Positions 36,418-45,960 of a stretch of 64,000 nucleotides of DNA are shown in pieces. This DNA is from Synechococcus sp. CS-1328 (lineage in GTDB: Bacteria; Cyanobacteriota; Cyanobacteriia; PCC-6307; Cyanobiaceae), in assembly GCF_025128095.1 (NCBI RefSeq), contig NZ_JAHLYT010000045.1:62001-126000 (forward strand), in the 5' to 3' direction. Both the position numbers and the translations under genes were made by a program. The notes beneath the pieces were generated by a model, which saw only the letters and a list, made by a program, of their open reading frames with translations, ran no database searches and was not told the DNA's origin. Each line of letters starts with the position of its first letter. Positions within the stretch are counted from its first letter, which is position 1.

Positions 36418-36996
36418 TCAGTGGGGCGCTTGCCGGTGATCCCGGTGCCACACCAGCAGATGCTGGCTGTGGCTGGCGTCGAATCCGAGCCGCCGGTAGA
36501 AGCCGGCGCTGTTGGTCGTCATCAGATAGACGCGCTCGGCCTGGCGAACCGCAGAGCAGAGCAGCAGCTCCTCGACGATGCGCCGGCCCAGACCCAGGCC
36601 CTGATGTTCGGTGGCCACCACCACGTCCCAGAGCACGGCGCGGAACACACCGTCGCTGGTGGCGCGGCCGAACCCCACCAGCTCCTGGCCGCGCCAGGCG
36701 CTCACCACCGCCTGGCTCTGGCCCAGCATCCGGGCGAGCTGGCGGGGCCGGCGGTGGCAGGCCCAGAAGCTGTGCTGGTCAAACAGCTGCCGCAGGGCCT
36801 CCAGCCGCCAGCGCAGGCGCAGGACCAGGGGACCGTGGCGGATCAGGCGGATGGCCGCGGCCTCAGCGGGGGATGGGGCGACGGCGCACAAGGCAGGTTG
36901 CACGGGTTTGGGCAAATCCTCGCCTCCGGCCTGGCGGCTCCCGTGCTGCGGCGGCAGGTCTGCGCCGGCACGCCAGCGATTCGGCCGGCGGGCCAT
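36418..36996 (-). CDS. GNAT-family N-acetyltransferase
   Basis: A 192-aa acetyl-CoA-dependent acyltransferase. The GNAT core is VSAWRGQELVGFGRATSDGVFRAVLWDVVVATEHQGLGLGRRIVEELL, in which Q-G-L-G-L-G-R is the acetyl-CoA pyrophosphate loop (Q/RxxGxG/A), followed by VYLMTTNSAGFYRRLGFD. The first 45 residues are poorly conserved. Close relatives in cyanobacteria and plastids are annotated as GNAT proteins near secA or with unknown targets; the acceptor here cannot be told. It is divergent from secA across 91 bases. Confidence 0.88.
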   Translation of the reverse strand: MARRPNRWRAGADLPPQHGSRQAGGEDLPKPVQPALCAVAPSPAEAAAIRLIRHGPLVLRLRWRLEALRQLFDQHSFWACHRRPRQLARMLGQSQAVVSAWRGQELVGFGRATSDGVFRAVLWDVVVATEHQGLGLGRRIVEELLLCSAVRQAERVYLMTTNSAGFYRRLGFDASHSQHLLVWHRDHRQAPH

Positions 36997-36999
36997 GTC

Positions 37000-37027
37000 G
37001 CCAGATCCCTTGCGGCATCTGGCTTTT
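37000..37027 (+). promoter_or_regulatory. hairpin with T4 in the secA upstream region
   Basis: GCCAGAT (37000-37006) and ATCTGGC (37017-37023) are perfect 7-base complements around a 10-base loop, followed by TTTT (37024-37027). It lies 61 bases ahead of the secA ATG and just outside the divergent GNAT start. It could be a weak terminator or attenuator in the secA leader, or an operator for both genes. A TAGGGT box (37056-37061) that might serve as -10 lies downstream, in which case the repeat would sit near the -50 region. Confidence 0.4.
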
Positions 37028-37087
37028 GTGGATCGCAGTGGCCGGCCCGCGGTGATAGGGTGACCGATTCAACCAGTCGGCCTTCCC

Positions 37088-39985
37088 ATGCTCAAGCTGC
37101 TGCTGGGTGATCCCAATGCCCGCAAGCTGAAGCGTTACCAGCCGATTGTTTCTGACATCAATCTGCTGGAAGAGGAGGTGGCTCCCCTCTCCGACGACGA
37201 TCTCCGGGGCCTGACGGCCGAATTCCGCCAGAAGCTGGAGACCGCCCGCGGCGCCGGCGGCTCCGCCGAGGCCGTTGCCGCCCGGGAACGCAAGCTGCTC
37301 GATGAGCTGTTGCCCCAGGCCTTCGCCGTGGTGCGGGAAGCGGGCAAGCGCGTGCTCGGCATGCGCCACTTCGATGTGCAGCTGATCGGCGGCATGGTGC
37401 TGCACGACGGCACGATCGCCGAGATGAAGACCGGCGAGGGCAAAACCCTGGTGGCCACCCTGCCGGCTTACCTCAATGCCCTCACCGGCCGCGGCGTGCA
37501 CGTGGTGACCGTGAACGACTACCTGGCCCGGCGCGACGCCGAGTGGATGGGGCAGATCCACCGCTTCCTCGGGCTGAGCGTGGGCCTGATCCAGCAGGAG
37601 ATGGCCCCCACCGAGCGGCGACGCAACTACAACTGCGACATCACCTACGCCACCAACTCGGAGCTGGGCTTCGATTATCTGCGCGACAACATGGCGAACG
37701 ACATCGCCGAGGTGGTGCAGCGCGACTTTCACTACTGCGTGATCGACGAAGTCGACTCGATCCTGGTTGATGAAGCCCGCACGCCCCTGATCATCTCCGG
37801 TCAAATCGAGCGTCCGCAGGAGAAATACCGCAGTGCCTCCGAAGTGGCCGCCCAGCTGGAGCGTGCCGCTGAGCTGGGCAAAGACGGCATTGACCCGGAA
37901 GGTGACTATGAGGTGGATGAGAAGCAGCGCAACGTGACCCTCACCGATGAGGGCTACGCCAAGGCCGAGCAGGTCCTCGGCGTGAGCGATCTGTTTGATC
38001 CTGCTGACCCCTGGGCGCATTTCATCAACAATGCGCTGAAGGCGAAGGAACTGTTCGTCAAGGATGTCAACTACATCGTGCGCGGCGAGGATGCCGTGAT
38101 CGTTGATGAATTCACCGGCCGGGTGATGCCGGGCCGCCGCTGGAGTGATGGTCTGCACCAGGCGATTGAGGCCAAGGAGCAGCTGCCGATCCAGCCCGAA
38201 ACCCAGACCCTGGCCTCGATCACCTATCAGAACTTCTTCCTGCTCTATCCGCGCCTGGCGGGCATGACCGGCACCGCCAAGACCGAGGAGGTGGAGTTCG
38301 AGAAGACCTACAAGTTGGAGGTCACGATCGTGCCCACCAACCGGCCCCGCTCCCGGGCCGACTGGACCGATCAGGTGTACAAGACCGAAACCGCCAAGTG
38401 GCGGGCCGTGGCCCTGGAAACCGCCGAGATCCACAAGGCCGGTCGCCCTGTGCTGGTGGGTACCACCAGCGTGGAGAAGTCTGAATTGCTCAGCGCCCTG
38501 CTGGCCGAACAGCAGATCCCCCACAACCTGCTCAACGCCAAGCCCGAGAACGTGGAGCGGGAGGCGGAGATCGTGGCCCAGGCCGGTCGTGCCGGCGCCG
38601 TGACCATCGCCACCAACATGGCCGGCCGCGGTACGGACATCATCCTGGGCGGCAACAGCGATTACATGGCCCGCCTCAAGCTGCGGGAGGTGCTGCTGCC
38701 CCGGCTTGTGCGCCCCGAGGAGGGGCATCGGCCGCCGGTGCCCCTGCAGCGCTCCGCCGACGGTGGCGGCGGTTTCGGTGGCAGCGGTGCGAGTGGTGGT
38801 GGCGGCCAAGGAGCGGGTGGTGATGCGTTCCAGGCCCCGAGCGAAGCCCGGGCGATCGGCAGCCTCTATCCCTGCGAACTCAGCCCCGATACCGAATCCG
38901 ACCTCTCCGTACTGGTGAAGGAGCTGGTGGCGACCTGGGGAGATCGGGCCCTCACGGTGCTGGAGCTGGAGGATCGCATCGCCCAGGCGGCCGAGAAGGC
39001 CCCCACCGACGACCCCAGCATCCAGCTGCTGCGCGAACGGATCGCCCAGGTGAAGGCGGAGTACGACGCGGTGGTGAAGCAGGAGGAGCAGCGGGTGCGC
39101 GAGGCCGGCGGCCTGCATGTGGTCGGCACCGAACGGCATGAATCGCGCCGGGTGGACAACCAGCTGCGCGGCCGGGCGGGTCGGCAGGGAGACCCCGGCA
39201 GCACCCGCTTCTTCCTGTCGCTGGAAGACAACCTGCTGCGGATCTTCGGTGGCGATCGGGTGGCTGGCCTGATGAATGCCTTCCGGGTGGAGGAAGATAT
39301 GCCGATCGAATCCGGCATGCTCAACCGCTCGCTGGAGGGGGCTCAGAAGAAGGTGGAAACCTATTACTACGACATCCGCAAGCAGGTGTTCGAATATGAT
39401 GAAGTGATGAATAATCAGCGCAAGGCCGTCTATGCCGAGCGCCGCCGTGTACTCGAGGGCCGCGAGCTCAAGCAGCAGGTGATCGGCTACGGCGAACGCA
39501 CGATCGACGACATCGTGGAGGCCTACGTCAACCCCGATCTGCCGCCCGAGGAATGGGATCTGGAGCGCCTGGTGGGCAAGGTGAAGGAATTCATCTATCT
39601 GCTCGAGGATCTGCAGCCCAAGGATGTGCAGGGACTCTCGATGGAGGAGCTCAAGGCCTTCCTGCAGGAGCAGATGCGCAATGCCTACGATCTCAAGGAA
39701 GGCCAGATCGAGCAGCAGAACGCCGGTTTGATGCGTGATGCTGAGCGCTTCTTCATTCTCCAGCAGATCGATACGCTCTGGCGCGAGCATCTGCAGGCGA
39801 TGGATGCGCTGCGCGAATCGGTGGGTCTGCGCGGCTACGGCCAGAAGGATCCGCTGATCGAATACAAGAACGAGGGCTACGACATGTTCCTGGAGATGAT
39901 GACCCAGATGCGTCGCAACGTGATCTACTCCATGTTCATGTTCCAGCCGCGTCAGCCGGCCCCGGCGTCTTCGGTGACGGCCTGA
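37088..39985 (+). CDS. secA: preprotein translocase ATPase SecA
   Basis: The motor that pushes unfolded preproteins through SecYEG in plasma and thylakoid membranes. 965 aa. Walker A MKTGEGKT (113-120), [19 protein letters not shown] (Walker B), the preprotein crosslinking domain, [34 protein letters not shown] and [15 protein letters not shown] are all present. A glycine-rich insertion (about residues 557-578, [20 protein letters not shown]) lies in the second nucleotide-binding half, within a longer insertion (about 540-640) typical of picocyanobacterial SecA. The C-terminus stops at [17 protein letters not shown] without the Cys-rich zinc site, so SecB is not expected to bind, which fits cyanobacteria. 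Confidence 0.98.
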   Translation: MLKLLLGDPNARKLKRYQPIVSDINLLEEEVAPLSDDDLRGLTAEFRQKLETARGAGGSAEAVAARERKLLDELLPQAFAVVREAGKRVLGMRHFDVQLIGGMVLHDGTIAEMKTGEGKTLVATLPAYLNALTGRGVHVVTVNDYLARRDAEWMGQIHRFLGLSVGLIQQEMAPTERRRNYNCDITYATNSELGFDYLRDNMANDIAEVVQRDFHYCVIDEVDSILVDEARTPLIISGQIERPQEKYRSASEVAAQLERAAELGKDGIDPEGDYEVDEKQRNVTLTDEGYAKAEQVLGVSDLFDPADPWAHFINNALKAKELFVKDVNYIVRGEDAVIVDEFTGRVMPGRRWSDGLHQAIEAKEQLPIQPETQTLASITYQNFFLLYPRLAGMTGTAKTEEVEFEKTYKLEVTIVPTNRPRSRADWTDQVYKTETAKWRAVALETAEIHKAGRPVLVGTTSVEKSELLSALLAEQQIPHNLLNAKPENVEREAEIVAQAGRAGAVTIATNMAGRGTDIILGGNSDYMARLKLREVLLPRLVRPEEGHRPPVPLQRSADGGGGFGGSGASGGGGQGAGGDAFQAPSEARAIGSLYPCELSPDTESDLSVLVKELVATWGDRALTVLELEDRIAQAAEKAPTDDPSIQLLRERIAQVKAEYDAVVKQEEQRVREAGGLHVVGTERHESRRVDNQLRGRAGRQGDPGSTRFFLSLEDNLLRIFGGDRVAGLMNAFRVEEDMPIESGMLNRSLEGAQKKVETYYYDIRKQVFEYDEVMNNQRKAVYAERRRVLEGRELKQQVIGYGERTIDDIVEAYVNPDLPPEEWDLERLVGKVKEFIYLLEDLQPKDVQGLSMEELKAFLQEQMRNAYDLKEGQIEQQNAGLMRDAERFFILQQIDTLWREHLQAMDALRESVGLRGYGQKDPLIEYKNEGYDMFLEMMTQMRRNVIYSMFMFQPRQPAPASSVTA

Positions 39986-40072
39986 GTTCGGCAGGGTAGC
40001 CATGCAGCTTGTGTCGCCTCAGCGATTGCAATCACTGATTGTTCTTGTCTTTTGTGGCGGGCGAATTCTCGC

Positions 40073-40879
40073 ATGAGTGCTGATCCTGATGGCAACATTG
40101 CCGTGGTCCCTGTTGCGATGGCCGATACGGTATCACCGGTGTTGGAGCTGCATGATGTGTGGTTGCGTATCCCCGTCCATACCACGGAAACCCGTAGCCT
40201 GAAAAAGGCCTTGATTCGTTCCGTGACTGGCGGTGCACTGCGCAAGGCAGGCTCTGGGGCAGAGATTGAAGCCCTTCGTGGTATCAGCTGCATGATCTCT
40301 CATGGCGAGAGGGTTGCATTGATTGGTCACAACGGTGCCGGCAAGTCCACTTTCCTCAGGCTGGTCTCGGGTATTTATCAGCCCAGCAGTGGCACTTTCC
40401 GTGCCCATTGCCCAGTGTTCCCAATGATCCAGAAGAATTTCATTACCAGCCCCGATCTCAGCGGTGTCCACGCCGCAAAGGGACATTATCTATTGATGCA
40501 TGGCAATCTACGAGGCTTTGAGGCTTTTCTGGAGGATGTGCTTGATTTCTCTGGGCTGGGGGATTTCATCCATTTGCCCATGAAGGGATATAGCGAGGGG
40601 ATGAGTGCGCGATTGCTGTTCTCGATGCTGACTGCATCGCAGCATGATTGCCTAGCGCTGGATGAGGGGTTTGGTGCCGGCGATGCCAGCTTCTTTGGAA
40701 GGGCCCAGCGGCGCATGGAAGAGTTCATTGACGCCGCCGGAACCTTGTTGCTTGCCAGCCACTCTGATGGTCTGTTGCGCCAGTTCTGTACGCGAGGACT
40801 GGTCTTCGACCAAGGGAGGATTGCTTGTGATGCACCCCTTGAGGAAGCCTTGGCTTTCTACCATGAACGTTGTTTCTAA
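40073..40879 (+). CDS. Wzt-like ABC ATPase for polysaccharide export (short form)
   Basis: ATP-binding subunit of an ABC-2 type glycan exporter, 268 aa. Walker A is [13 protein letters not shown], the signature is [13 protein letters not shown], and Walker B is [15 protein letters not shown]; these are the KpsT/Wzt/TagH-type features. There is no C-terminal carbohydrate-binding domain, so recognition must be in the permease or be lipid based. ATG at 40073 is used; an upstream TTG at 40052 is possible. The last 17 bases overlap the permease gene. The pair is AT-richer than the exporter pair at 41717-44055, suggesting separate origin. Confidence 0.9.
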   Translation: MSADPDGNIAVVPVAMADTVSPVLELHDVWLRIPVHTTETRSLKKALIRSVTGGALRKAGSGAEIEALRGISCMISHGERVALIGHNGAGKSTFLRLVSGIYQPSSGTFRAHCPVFPMIQKNFITSPDLSGVHAAKGHYLLMHGNLRGFEAFLEDVLDFSGLGDFIHLPMKGYSEGMSARLLFSMLTASQHDCLALDEGFGAGDASFFGRAQRRMEEFIDAAGTLLLASHSDGLLRQFCTRGLVFDQGRIACDAPLEEALAFYHERCF

Positions 40880-41648
40880 GTCGTTGCGATACGCCTGGTC
40901 CTCTCGCAGGGCTTGGTGGTTTACCGCCACAGCGCGCACCAAGGCCAGGTTTGCTCGAACGGCGCTAGGGGGCTTCTGGTTGGGGCTTTCGAACCTGTTT
41001 TCAATCGCTGCCTTGGCGATTGTCTATGGCACTGTTTTCGGGGTTCAGGATTTCAGCCGATATGTCGTCTATCTTGGCACTGGCCTCGTGATCTGGAATG
41101 CAATTGCGGCGGCAATAGGCTCGGCCCCCAGCCTCTTTGAGTACAATGCTGGGCGTTTGAAGAATACCAACATAAACCCTATTTTCTACACTCTGGAAGA
41201 GTGGGCATTTCAGGTCCAAACGTTCGTTCAGTCGTTTGGGCTGGTCTTGCTGGCTTTATCTGTTTTTCAGCCGACGCTCTATCTGCATTTTTTTCGCGTT
41301 GGCTTGCTGCCGATGCTGAATCTTTTGCTTTTTATCTATTGGGTCCCCTTGATTATTTGCCTGATCGGCGCTCGCTATCGCGACCTCTTCCAGCTCGTGC
41401 CAATTGCCTTGCAGTTGCTTTTCCTGGTGTCGCCTATTCTTTATCAAAGGAAGAATCTCGGCTCCTTGGTCTGGATGGCTGATTTTAATCCTTTCTATCG
41501 GCTCCTGAGCCCTTTTCGTCATGCGTTGATTGAGGGCGAGTTCAAGGCAGGGCAGTCGTTTCTGATCCTTGCTGTGAATCTGGCTGGCATCTGGATTGCG
41601 TTGGTGATGCTGGATCGTCAGCGCCGCTATCTGCCATTCTTGGTTTGA
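40863..41648 (+). CDS. ABC-2 type polysaccharide export permease
   Basis: Membrane subunit partner of the preceding ATPase; 261 aa with six predicted helices (about 38-58, 62-83, 110-135, 143-167, 175-196 and 228-250). The N-terminal amphipathic stretch [19 protein letters not shown] and [19 protein letters not shown] near the end match the Wzm/KpsM ABC-2 family. The ATG lies 17 bases inside the end of the ATPase gene, so the two are translationally coupled. Base composition is like that of the ATPase gene. Together they would carry an undecaprenyl-linked glycan across the inner membrane. Confidence 0.9.
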   Translation: MNVVSKSLRYAWSSRRAWWFTATARTKARFARTALGGFWLGLSNLFSIAALAIVYGTVFGVQDFSRYVVYLGTGLVIWNAIAAAIGSAPSLFEYNAGRLKNTNINPIFYTLEEWAFQVQTFVQSFGLVLLALSVFQPTLYLHFFRVGLLPMLNLLLFIYWVPLIICLIGARYRDLFQLVPIALQLLFLVSPILYQRKNLGSLVWMADFNPFYRLLSPFRHALIEGEFKAGQSFLILAVNLAGIWIALVMLDRQRRYLPFLV

Positions 41649-41716
41649 CGCAGAGGCTGCTTTTCCTTGGTTGAGGTTGAGCTCAAGTCCCCTGCTTCTC
41701 TGAGCTCTTGGCATCG

Positions 41717-43222
41717 TTACGGAGCGTGTAATGACGAGGCTTCTGATGGCCGCACTGGTTCGTCAGTCATGAGCTCCGGCGGAGCCAGCTGCAGGCTGCA
41801 GGCCCCGATCACCTGGACCTGCTCAGCCTCCACGACCCGCAGGGCGCGGTAATCCACGACTCGGTGAATGAAACTGCGCCCTTGACGATGGTGGGTGAGG
41901 ATCCCTCCCCCGGCAAAGTAAAGCCCAGGCCAGAGGCCCCCCTGAAAACTAAATCGCAGGCTCCAGTGATGTCCAGTGGGATAGCTGGTGCTGCCGCTGA
42001 GGGAGGGCTGGTTGGGGTGCTCAGGGTACATCTGGCCACTGATCCGTTGGCCGGTGTGGCTGGCCAGGTGGCAGGCGAAGCACACCCCCTCTAGGTCGGT
42101 GTCGGCGGCGTAGTCGAAGCAGAGGGCAAAGCCTTCGCCGAAGGGCAGCACGTTGGCGCGCTGGCCCTCCAGGGTCTCGAACCAGGCCTCGGTGATGCGG
42201 GCGCCATGGCTGGGATACACCTCGGTGCTCTGGGGCTGCAGGGACGCATCGAACCAGGCCTCAAGCGGGCCAGGGCCGCTTTCGGGCTCGGGGTTGGCGA
42301 TCGTGGCGTCCGTGTTGTCGATCAATCCGGCCGCCTTGGGGAGGCCTGTTGTCTCGAATGCGTTTTCGGTGTTGGGCTTGGCGGTGGCTGCCTGCAGGGT
42401 TTGGGCGAGAGGGGGAGCCAGCACGGCGTCCCATTCGGCATCGCTGGCCGTGATCAGGCGCTGATACAGCACGGTGATCCGCGCCGGCTCATCCAGCCGG
42501 CGGGCGCGGCCCTTGTGCAGCAGCAGGGCCCGGTCGCAGTGCTGAAGAATCTGGGGGCAACTGTGAGTCACCAGCAACACCGAGGTGCCGTTCTCCTTGA
42601 GCCGCTCGAGGTGGGCATAGCACTTCTTCTGGAACAGCTCATCGCCTACCGCCAGGGCCTCATCCACCACCAGCACGTCTGGATCCACATGGGCCTGCAC
42701 CGCGAAAGCCAGCCGTACGGCCATGCCGCTGGAGTAGGTCTTCACCGGTTGATTGAGGAAATCGCCGATGTCGGCGAAGCCGAGGATGCGGTCCAGCCGT
42801 TCGTCGGTTTCGACCCGGCTCAGCCCCAGCACGGAGGCGTTGAGGTAGACGTTCTCAAGGCCGCTGAATTCCGGGTTGAAGCCGCTGCCCAGCTCCAGCA
42901 GTGCCCCCAGTCGCCCGCGCACCTGCACCGTGCCGCTGGTGGGGGTGAGGGTGCCGCAGAGCAGCTGCAGCAGGGTGCTCTTGCCGGAGCCGTTGCGGCC
43001 CACCACCCCCAGGGTCTGGCCGCGGGCCAGGCGGAAGCTCACCTCCTGCAGAGCCCAGAACGGCCTGTAGAGCTGACGAGTGCTCCCCCAGAAGGCCTGC
43101 AGCAGCCGGTCGCGGGGGTGGTCGTAGATGTGGTAACACTTGCTGATCCCCTCGGCCACGACCGCGTCAGCCGGCTGCGTCATCGGAACCTCTGTACTGG
43201 GGGTCTGTGGTCTGGAGGTCAT
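41717..43222 (-). CDS. wzt: Wzt-type ABC ATPase with C-terminal glycan-binding domain
   Basis: ATPase of an O-antigen-type exporter, 501 aa. The ATPase domain has GVVGRNGSGKSTLLQLL, YSSGMAVRLAFAVQ and VLVVDEALAVGD (about residues 75-245). After a variable linker (about 275-330) comes a Wzt C-terminal domain (PF14524-like, about 335-480): GARITEAWFETLEGQR, GEGFALCFDYAADTDLEGVCFACHL and GLWPGLYFAGGGI, a beta-sandwich that in E. coli O8/O9a binds the capped chain end and sets specificity. It starts at 43222, five bases past the permease stop. Convergent with the other exporter pair. Confidence 0.92.
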   Translation of the reverse strand: MTSRPQTPSTEVPMTQPADAVVAEGISKCYHIYDHPRDRLLQAFWGSTRQLYRPFWALQEVSFRLARGQTLGVVGRNGSGKSTLLQLLCGTLTPTSGTVQVRGRLGALLELGSGFNPEFSGLENVYLNASVLGLSRVETDERLDRILGFADIGDFLNQPVKTYSSGMAVRLAFAVQAHVDPDVLVVDEALAVGDELFQKKCYAHLERLKENGTSVLLVTHSCPQILQHCDRALLLHKGRARRLDEPARITVLYQRLITASDAEWDAVLAPPLAQTLQAATAKPNTENAFETTGLPKAAGLIDNTDATIANPEPESGPGPLEAWFDASLQPQSTEVYPSHGARITEAWFETLEGQRANVLPFGEGFALCFDYAADTDLEGVCFACHLASHTGQRISGQMYPEHPNQPSLSGSTSYPTGHHWSLRFSFQGGLWPGLYFAGGGILTHHRQGRSFIHRVVDYRALRVVEAEQVQVIGACSLQLAPPELMTDEPVRPSEASSLHAP

Positions 43223-43227
43223 GGGAG

Positions 43228-44055
43228 TCAGAGCACGTCAGCGAAGCCGCGCCGCGCCTTCTGGAACAGGCGGAAGCTGAGCTCACAGGCCAGCAGGCCC
43301 AGGGCGGTGCCGATCACCAGGTAGCTGGCGGAAGGGGGCAGGCCCTTGATGGCCACATCGCGGGTCTGCTCGATCACCGCCACCAGCGGGTTGAGGCGCA
43401 GCAGGGGCTGCCAGCGCAACGGCAGGGCGCTGAGGGGATAAAACACCGCGCTCAGAAACATCAGCATGCTCACCACGGTGCCCAGCACCTGACCGAGATC
43501 GCGCACGTAGACCCCCAGTGCCGAGAGCAGCCAGCTCAGGGCCAGGCAGCCGCTCACCAGGGGCAGCCAGATCAGGGGCAGCCACAGCAGGGTGGGCGGA
43601 ATCGCCCCCTGGGCCACCAGCTCGAACAGGGCCAGCACCACCAGGCTGGTCAGAGCATGGAAACAGGCCGTGGCCACGCTCACGGCAGCCAGAATCTCGA
43701 GGGGAAAGATCACCTTGGTGACCAGATTGGCATTCTCGAGGATCAGCCCGGGGGCCTTGGTGGCGCTTTCTGAGAAGAGATTGAACACGATCAGCCCGGC
43801 GAACAGGTTGATCGCGAAACCGAGTGGGCCGGCCTGCTCCAGATCCCCCCAGCGCGCCTGGAACACCTCGGAAAACACGAAGGTGTAGACGGCCAGCATC
43901 AGCAACGGCGTCAGAAAGCTCCATCCCCAGCCCAGCACCGAGCCGCGATAGCGCCCCTGGACTTCACGCAACGTCAGGCGCCAGGCCAGCTCCCGCTGTT
44001 TCCACAGGGCACGCCAGAATCGCGGGGTGATCCGTTGTTGCCAGCCGCCATCCAT
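43228..44055 (-). CDS. wzm: Wzm-type ABC-2 polysaccharide export permease
   Basis: Membrane partner of the Wzt ATPase downstream; 275 aa with six helices. The amphipathic N-terminus LAWRLTLREVQGRYRGSVLGWGWSFLTPLLML is the hallmark of Wzm/KpsM permeases, and AVFYPLSALPLRWQPLLRLNPLVAVIEQTRDVAIKG is the conserved C-terminal loop. The stop is five bases ahead of the ATPase start, so they form an operon. Compared with the permease at 40863-41648 there is only family-level likeness, so these are different exporters, not a recent duplication. Confidence 0.93.
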   Translation of the reverse strand: MDGGWQQRITPRFWRALWKQRELAWRLTLREVQGRYRGSVLGWGWSFLTPLLMLAVYTFVFSEVFQARWGDLEQAGPLGFAINLFAGLIVFNLFSESATKAPGLILENANLVTKVIFPLEILAAVSVATACFHALTSLVVLALFELVAQGAIPPTLLWLPLIWLPLVSGCLALSWLLSALGVYVRDLGQVLGTVVSMLMFLSAVFYPLSALPLRWQPLLRLNPLVAVIEQTRDVAIKGLPPSASYLVIGTALGLLACELSFRLFQKARRGFADVL

Positions 44056-44078
44056 CGCGGCAGGTTACGCGTTGCCGT

Positions 44079-44819
44079 TCACCCAGACTCGTCGCCAAGA
44101 AATTCCAGGATTTCCCGGTCCATCAGATTCTGGGACAAGCCGCTGCAGGGTTCCTGCAGGGGGCGGCCGGCTGCCACCTCCCGCAGGCAGGCCTGCAGCC
44201 GCGCCAGTTCATTCTCGAGCGTGTCGATGCGCTCCATCAGGTTGCGAATCACGCGCGCTTCGGTGTCCGGCAGGGCCGAGTGGGCCAGCGGGTCGATGCG
44301 AACGCCGGATTGATGCACCACCCGGCCGGGGATGCCCACGACGGTGCAGTTGGGCTCCACGCTGCGCAGCACCACCGACCCAGCGCCGATGCGGGTGTTG
44401 GCCCCCACCGTGATCGCCCCGAGCACCTTGGCGCCGGCCCCCACCACCACGTTGTTCTCCAGGGTGGGATGGCGCTTGCCGTGCTCCTTGCCGGTGCCCC
44501 CCAGGGTCACGCCCTGATACAGCAGGCAGTTGTGGCCCACCACGCTGGTTTCGCCGATCACCACGCCCATGCCGTGGTCGATGAACACGCCCCGGCCGAT
44601 GCGGGCACCGGGGTGGATCTCCACGCCGGTGAGCAGGCGCGAGAGCTGGCTGAGCAGCCTCGGCAGCAAGGGAACCCCCATCCCCCAGAGCCGGTGGCTG
44701 AGGCGGTGCAGCACCAGGGCGTGGAAGCCGGGGTAGCAGAGCAGGATCTCCAGGGTGCCGCGGGCGGCCGGATCCCGTTCCTTGATGATCGCCAGATCGG
44801 CCCGGATCGCGTTCAGCAT
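44079..44819 (-). CDS. cysE: serine O-acetyltransferase
   Basis: Acetylates L-serine with acetyl-CoA, the first step of cysteine synthesis; product goes to O-acetylserine sulfhydrylase. 246 aa: N-terminal helical domain with IRADLAIIKERDPAARG, then a left-handed beta-helix of hexapeptide repeats containing GVEIHPGARIGRGVFIDHGMGVVIGET with the catalytic His-Asp/His pair, YQGVTLGGTGKEHGKRHPTLENNVVVGAGAKVLG, and VVGIPGRVVHQSG at the end. Full length for the family. The GntR regulator gene ends 24 bases upstream on the same strand, so the two may be co-transcribed and the regulator may control sulfur or cysteine metabolism. Confidence 0.96.
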   Translation of the reverse strand: MLNAIRADLAIIKERDPAARGTLEILLCYPGFHALVLHRLSHRLWGMGVPLLPRLLSQLSRLLTGVEIHPGARIGRGVFIDHGMGVVIGETSVVGHNCLLYQGVTLGGTGKEHGKRHPTLENNVVVGAGAKVLGAITVGANTRIGAGSVVLRSVEPNCTVVGIPGRVVHQSGVRIDPLAHSALPDTEARVIRNLMERIDTLENELARLQACLREVAAGRPLQEPCSGLSQNLMDREILEFLGDESG

Positions 44820-44843
44820 GCGGAGATCATGCGGCGGCAGCGA

Positions 44844-45839
44844 TCATGCTGCAGCAGACAGCAGGCCGATCTCCTTGCGCAGCTGATCGATCGTGGCAGT
44901 GCCCAGGTAGCTCTGGGCGCAGTGCACCACCGGCAGCCGCATCAGCTGGGCCCGGTTCTGGCGCAGAGTCTGTTCCACCAGCGGCAGGCTGGGTCGGTCG
45001 CAGAGCACGTGGCTGGCGGCGCGTAGCAGGGCCAGCAGGCGGCTGCCGGTGTCGGGATTGGCGGTCATCACCAGCAGTTCATTGCCGCGCATGCTGTGCA
45101 GGATCACCTCGGCGGCCCTGAGGATCCCTGGGCTGATGCTGACCAGGCCCACGCAGCTGCCGGCCCGCAGCTCCTTGAGCAGGTTGAGTTCGTGGCGGAA
45201 GTCGTTGAGGTCCACCGGCACCGCCCGCACGCCGTGGCGTTTGGCGATCTCCTCCACCGGCTGCAGGAAATAGCGGCTGGTCACCACCGTGCCGTTGTTG
45301 GAGCTCTCCAGCACCGATTCCAGCTCCTCCATCGGCACCACCTCCACCGGCACCTCCAGGTTGGGGGCCAGTTCCTCAGCGATCAGGTGGGAGGCACCGA
45401 TGTCTTCCCGGGGGGTGCTCACCAGCACCCGGGCGCCGCAGCGCAGCCGCCAGTCGATCTCGCGGGTGAACAGATCGCGGGCCTGCTGCAGGGTGCAACC
45501 GGCGTTGAGCAACCCATCCACGCCCTGCCGCACCTCCCGGTCGATGTCCGGCAGGGCCTTCTGGCGCGGGCCGGGGGGCAGGCGGATCTCGCGCGGGTTC
45601 TGCTGGTCGCGCACGTAGATGCCAGAGCCGGCCATGGCCTCCACCACGCCGTCGTTCTCGAGCTGGCGGTAGACCTTGCTGATCGTGTTGCGGTGCAGGC
45701 CGGTCTGCATCGCCAGCTGGCGGGTACTGGGTAAGCGGTGGCCGGGGGGGTAATGGCGTGCCGCGATCGCGAAACAGATCTGGTTGTAGAGCTGGGTCGA
45801 CGCCGGGATGTCGCTTTCCTGCTGAATGTGGAATCGCAC
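44844..45839 (-). CDS. GntR-family transcriptional regulator with long effector domain
   Basis: 331 aa. The N-terminal winged helix-turn-helix (about 10-78) has the GntR pattern ASTQLYNQICFAIAARHYPPGHRLPSTRQLAMQTGLHRNTISKVYRQLENDGVVE. The C-terminal 230 residues are not the FadR, HutC, MocR or short YtrA type; they contain VEEIAKRHGVRAVPVDL and LVSISPGILRAAEVIL, with alpha/beta periodicity resembling a periplasmic-binding or LysR-type effector fold. Similar proteins are conserved in picocyanobacteria. GTG at 45839 is chosen since the homology begins at FHIQQ; the frame is open further into the divergent hydrolase region. A promoter with an embedded palindrome lies upstream, suggesting autoregulation. 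Confidence 0.85.
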   Translation of the reverse strand: MRFHIQQESDIPASTQLYNQICFAIAARHYPPGHRLPSTRQLAMQTGLHRNTISKVYRQLENDGVVEAMAGSGIYVRDQQNPREIRLPPGPRQKALPDIDREVRQGVDGLLNAGCTLQQARDLFTREIDWRLRCGARVLVSTPREDIGASHLIAEELAPNLEVPVEVVPMEELESVLESSNNGTVVTSRYFLQPVEEIAKRHGVRAVPVDLNDFRHELNLLKELRAGSCVGLVSISPGILRAAEVILHSMRGNELLVMTANPDTGSRLLALLRAASHVLCDRPSLPLVEQTLRQNRAQLMRLPVVHCAQSYLGTATIDQLRKEIGLLSAAA

Positions 45840-45867
45840 GCCGGAGGGGACAGAGCTTTCGCCGGCC

Positions 45868-45901
45868 ACCCTAAGGATCAAACCCCCCCGTGACAATTGT
45901 C
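45868..45901 (-). promoter_or_regulatory. candidate gntR promoter with palindromic operator over the -35 box
   Basis: On the minus strand TTGTCA (45896-45891) is followed after 17 bases by TAGGGT (45873-45868), a reasonable sigma-70 pair whose start point would lie about 22 bases ahead of the GTG at 45839. The -35 box is half of the perfect 10-base palindrome GACAATTGTC (45892-45901). A dimeric repressor bound there would block polymerase. It lies in the shared upstream region of gntR and the hydrolase gene. Confidence 0.45.
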
Positions 45902-45960
45902 CCGTTGGCATACGGTCATGTGCCGGTCTGGTCCGGTTCTGCCGTTGGGGCGACCGCACA

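Noticed and set aside
36863-40003. A 1046-residue open frame on the minus strand covering all of secA.
   Set aside because: It mirrors the codon periodicity of a GC-rich gene; its product is His/Leu/Gly-rich without any known motif, and secA is certain.
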